DNA of 7,314 nucleotides from CAYLKS01 sp964384205 [NCBI: uncultured bacterium]. Lineage in GTDB: Bacteria; JAGOEH01. The position numbers and the translations under genes were made by a program. The stretch spans positions 1-7,314 of the forward strand of contig CAYLKS010000097.1 of NCBI GenBank assembly GCA_964384205.1, given 5' to 3'. Positions 6,432-7,314 of this stretch are shown here, piece after piece. The notes under the pieces are model-generated. The model ran no database searches and was not told the DNA's origin. It saw only the letters and a list, made by a program, of their open reading frames with translations. Every line of letters begins with the position of its first letter. The stretch's first letter is position 1.

Positions 6432-7176
6432 AAATAAAGATTTATTGAGGAAAGATATTGAAAACTTTTTGAAAAAATACAATAGTTTTTTACCTCAAAA
6501 ATTATCTAAAATTGCGATATTTTTTGAAATAACTTGCTACAATTATATCATCAAATTTTATAGAAATAGTAGCTATTTGGTTGAGCCTAAAAATTTAGAC
6601 GAAAAAAATGGTGCCTTTAGATATAAATTAAGCCCCACAGGCTATCCAGAGAATTTCTCCTATTTTCTTGTAAAGAAAACTTATCGATACAGAAAAAATC
6701 CCAAAGAGTTTTTATATGAAGTTCGCCACAATATACCTATCCAATCATACCATGACCCAAATATTTTTGTGATACCTGATATCGTTATATGTGATGGAAT
6801 ATTTAGAGAGAAAAAGGATAAAAGATATTATAAAGGAATGCGCAAATTAGTATTTATACCGCGAGATCATGTAATTACTTTTGCTGAAGTTAAACACTAT
6901 AATCCTTCACCAGAAATGATTTTCAATTTTGTTGGATTAGTGAATGAATTAATGCCGTATTTATTGAAACCTATTGAAAAAACTTATGATAAAAAATTAC
7001 CTAAACATCTAGCACCTACCTTAATGATTTCAGGTAAAGGTAATTACCATGCAAGTCTCATAAGAAAAAGTTTACAGAAAAGGTATATCGTAAACATTAT
7101 TCTTGGACTTTTTTCGTGGCCATCTCAAGTATATGGAAGACAGCATGTTAATAAGTTATTAACTATAAAAAAATGA
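6385..7176 (+). CDS. Putative PD-(D/E)XK nuclease
   Basis: The 263-residue frame carries a plausible PD-(D/E)XK nuclease core. It has a helix with Glu48 (FFEITCYNYIIKFY), then VIPDIVI with Asp132, then a strand ending ITFAEVKHY with Glu168 and Lys170, followed by a helix (FNFVGLVNELMPYLL). The PD...ExK spacing of about 36 residues is normal for this fold, which includes many restriction enzymes and defence nucleases. The start is uncertain. The longest frame opens with TTG at 6385, after a stop at 6376-6378; GTG 6400 and TTG 6445 are alternatives, and none has a good ribosome binding site. It is either coupled to the 145-residue gene or joined to it by a frameshift. It may have been the cleaving partner of the methyltransferase now reduced to a remnant. 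The stop overlaps the next ATG (ATGA). Confidence 0.62.
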   Translation: MSKTLVSTPTWKSPFKNKDLLRKDIENFLKKYNSFLPQKLSKIAIFFEITCYNYIIKFYRNSSYLVEPKNLDEKNGAFRYKLSPTGYPENFSYFLVKKTYRYRKNPKEFLYEVRHNIPIQSYHDPNIFVIPDIVICDGIFREKKDKRYYKGMRKLVFIPRDHVITFAEVKHYNPSPEMIFNFVGLVNELMPYLLKPIEKTYDKKLPKHLAPTLMISGKGNYHASLIRKSLQKRYIVNIILGLFSWPSQVYGRQHVNKLLTIKK

Positions 7177-7314
7177 AGACCAGAGTAAATATTAAACGCA
7201 TAGTATATTGTGAACCTTATCCTAAAAGTGTTTCAATGGAGGTATTTGTTAAAGAAGGGATTAAAAAAATTGACATTATTCCTTTTGAAGGCGTAAAGTC
7301 TCCAAGTTTTTTCC
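7173..7314 (+). CDS. Start of an unidentified gene (partial, runs off the window)
   Basis: An ATG at 7173 overlaps the TGA of the putative nuclease (ATGA at 7173-7176), a common arrangement for coupled translation. The frame stays open for 47 codons to the window end. The visible N-terminus includes VNIKRIVYCEPYPKSVSMEV and then KKIDIIPFEGV, which looks like alternating strands of a soluble protein. There is no signal peptide and no family I recognise. Coupling to the nuclease suggests it belongs to the same system. Confidence 0.6.
   Translation, partial: MKTRVNIKRIVYCEPYPKSVSMEVFVKEGIKKIDIIPFEGVKSPSFF

Noticed and set aside
1-7314. CRISPR array, tRNA, rRNA, transposase or integrase
   Set aside because: No regularly spaced repeats, no cloverleaf or rRNA-like segment, and no recombinase-like coding region seen on either strand.

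Overview
This window looks like part of a bacterial defence island. Every supportable gene is on the + strand and packed with gaps of 0-30 bases or short overlaps. Most starts have a clear AGGAG-type ribosome binding site, and no terminator or tRNA is visible, so the window may be one long transcription unit. Base composition is mosaic. Most of it is very AT-rich (15 G/C in the 60 bases at 4321-4380), but two short stretches are much richer (35 of 60 at 121-180 and 34 of 60 at 5761-5820). The host cannot be named from this; a bacterium using Shine-Dalgarno starts and a standard code is all that is supported.

Layout, left to right. Positions 1-84 are the last 27 codons of a gene whose tail matches large Eco57I-like (type IIG-like) N6-adenine DNA methyltransferases. 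A 66-residue ORF follows at 87-287. Next come two overlapping genes that form the core of the window. One (268-2124) is a 618-residue protein with a nitrilase-fold domain that keeps the Glu-Lys-Cys triad (E73, K151, C191). The other (2114-5725) is a 1203-residue Rad50/SMC-like ATPase with Walker A, Q-loop, a long coiled coil, a CPVCG zinc hook, a signature-like motif and Walker B, plus an unusual 200-residue N-terminal extension. Positions 5694-6004 then hold a decayed C-terminal fragment of a second methyltransferase of the same family as the one at the left edge. It has lost its body and carries a one-base frameshift at about 5936. It is followed by a 145-residue protein of unknown function (5994-6431), a 263-residue putative PD-(D/E)XK nuclease (6385-7176), and the start of another gene (7173 onward).

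Interpretation. The nitrilase and Rad50-like genes read as a two-gene module that has been set between two tails of related modification methyltransferases. The 145-residue and nuclease genes sit just where the partner genes of the lost methyltransferase would be, so they may be leftovers of an older restriction system. The most interesting proposal is that the nitrilase-fold protein is the effector, or a nucleotide/amide-processing component, of a defence system whose DNA-sensing part is the Rad50-like ATPase. The domain calls rest on motifs visible in the sequence; the defence role is inference from those domains and their neighbours.
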